DNA of 64,000 nucleotides from Ananas comosus (lineage: Eukaryota > Streptophyta > Magnoliopsida > Poales > Bromeliaceae), in assembly GCF_001540865.1 (NCBI RefSeq), contig NC_033640.1, positions 7,665,306-7,729,305 on the forward strand, given 5' to 3'. This document shows, one piece after another, positions 62,331 through 64,000 of the stretch; the stretch's first letter is position 1; each line of letters begins with the position of its first letter. The position numbers and the translations under genes are program-made. A model generated the notes under the pieces. That model saw only the letters and a list, made by a program, of their open reading frames with translations, did no database searches and was not told where the DNA came from.

Positions 62331-63466
62331 TATACTATATATAAAAGCACGTACATTCAAATTTGGGTCTGTCGACGGACCCATTTTTCGGCGGGATCCT
62401 CTTTCCGTACGAAAAATTTTAAATATAAGAATAAAAATAGAAACGGCAATGAAAACGTAAGTTCTCTATAACAGATATGAAAATCCTAAAATATAAATTT
62501 TTCTATTTAATTTCAAAAGTAAGTTCTTTATAACAGATTACAGGTGTGAAAATCCTATAAAAGATATTTTCCTATTTTATTTTAAAATATCTTTTTTTAG
62601 TATATCTATTTAATTTCAAAATATATATTTTTAAGATAACGGATTTATTTTTCTATTAATTTTAAAATTTATTCCCTAACCGATTTTATTTTTCTATTTA
62701 ATTTCAAAAGTAATTTTTGCATTAAAGTTATTGTTAATTATTATCATTTAAAGCATATCTTTTCTATAGCAGTGATTATTATTTTAAATTTTTTTAGATA
62801 CATATTTGCAATCATATAAAATATGGCCTAAATTAAAAAATAATTAAAAAAATTTATAATTTTTCTAATATTATTTAGGTATTTTGCACATCATTTTACT
62901 AGTATATATAAAAGCAGTATATTCAAATTTGGGTCTGTCGACGACCTATTTCGACGAGAAAATTAGCGCTCATTGTTTCTCTTTCCGTACGGAAATTTTA
63001 AACATAAGAAAAAAATAAAATAGAAATCGCAATGATACGTAAGTTCTCTATAACAGATTACTGATGTGAAAATCTAAAATAAATTTTCTTATTTAATTTC
63101 AAAAGAGTAATTTCTATAAGATTACTGGTGTGAAAATTTTATAAAAGATATTTCTATTTTATTAAAATATCTTTTTTATATTATCTATTTAATTTCAAAA
63201 TATATTTTCTTTTAAGATAACGGATTTTATTTTTCTATTTAATTTTCAAAATTTTATTCCTAACGGATTTTATTTTTCTATTTAATTTCAAAGTATTTTT
63301 GCATTAGAGATTATTGTTAATTATTTACATTAAAGATTTTTTCTTAATAGCGTGATTTATTATTTTAAATTTTTAGATACATATTTGGCAATCAAATAAA
63401 TTATGCCTAAATTAAAAAATATTAAAAAATTATATACTTCTTCTAATATATTTTACGGCATTTGCA
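62331..63466. repeat. Tandem pair of about 565-bp repeat units
   Basis: Unit 1 (62331-62895) and unit 2 (62896-63466) run in the same direction. Both begin tatataaaagca, then attcaaatttgggtctgtcg, ctctttccgtacg, gtaagttctctataacagat and tttctatttaatttcaaa blocks, and end in an attttgcac-type AT-rich tail. Divergence is mostly small indels. It could be an LTR pair collapsed to direct contact, or the start of a satellite-like array. Confidence 0.75.
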
Positions 63467-63733
63467 CGTACATTTAACTATATATAATATAATATATAGT
63501 CCAACTATAGTGCTTGTAAAACACACAAGCACTTGGTGCTTGTAAGTTTTTACTGTTAGATCTAATTCTCGGATCAATTTTTCAACTATTAGATTATACT
63601 ATTAACCATACCTTACCCACTACACCCTAGGAGTCCATATCATCTAACCACATATCTCTAATCCAATTGGCTAAAATCTCAAGCACCAATAATCTTAGAT
63701 ACTTTTAAAAGCATAAAAACACAATATTATATA

Positions 63734-63766
<33 letters not shown>

Positions 63767-64000
63767 AGTTATATATATATATCTGAAAAAGGTTCACCAG
63801 CACTATACGTATAGAAAAGTCAAGAAGTGCAAAAAATAATATATAATATATCATGTCTATATAATTTACTTTAATTAAATTAATAATCTTAATAAAGTTT
63901 GAAATTAAACCTTGTAATATTAGTACTCTTCCACCAAAAGAGTAGAATAATTTATCCCAAGCTATCTAGAGATGACCGAAAATACTGCGTACTAGCAGAG

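Larger units (their letters stand above)
59901..64000. other. Repeat-rich region right of the TOPLESS gene
   Basis: The first few hundred bases (to about 60.3 kb) should hold the TOPLESS promoter; it contains short GC-richer motifs but no confident element call. Further right come (TA)n plus (GA)n at 60740-60800, a MITE to 61330, a pyrimidine-rich stretch (61920-62060), (TA)n at 62310-62333, a tandem pair of about 565-bp units (62331-63466), a gtgcttgtaa-type repeat (63495-63720) and (TA)n at 63728-63782. No gene seen. Confidence 0.5.

Overview
This is a nuclear genome window from a flowering plant. The genes have many introns, the intergenic DNA is AT-rich and transposon-laden, there are long (TA)n and (GA)n microsatellites, and the exons belong to plant families. 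GC-rich first exons suggest a monocot; a bromeliad such as pineapple would fit, but I cannot prove the species.

The key observation is structural. From base 1 to about 37 kb (the switch lies between about 36.9 and 39.1 kb) the text is the base-by-base complement of real DNA without reversal, so it reads 3'->5'. Neither strand as written encodes anything there. Complementing the text in place, or reading the letters right to left, brings out seven plant genes with GT-AG introns and intact frames. DNA strands are antiparallel, so no biological event can make this. It is a sequence-record or assembly error, or a deliberate alteration. Features in this part carry strand '.'; 'C-forward' means complement each base and read left to right, and 'R-leftward' means read the letters right to left without complementing.

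Layout of the mirrored part: 3' end of a cyclin-T gene (1-2405, C-forward); dirigent protein (5290-5835, R-leftward); complete 8-exon ABCG half-transporter of the ABCG11/12/15 clade (6983-11905, R-leftward); 9.5 kb of MITEs, microsatellites and AT-rich DNA; dual-specificity phosphatase (21375-23977, R-leftward); intronless SEC20 SNARE (25336-26196, R-leftward); MITE cluster; complete 4-exon Y14/RBM8A exon-junction-complex gene (30147-34122, C-forward); and, tail to tail with it, a TSJT1-like DUF3700 gene (35037-36242, R-leftward) whose first exon is not found.

From about 39 kb onward the text is normal. 39-47.7 kb is intergenic and repeat-rich. 47786-59362 on the minus strand holds a complete 25-exon TOPLESS-type corepressor gene (1146 codons) with a leader intron and a CT-rich 5' leader. 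59.9-64 kb is repeats, including a MITE and a tandem pair of about 565-bp units. One MITE family occurs on both sides of the switch and shows independently which part is mirrored.
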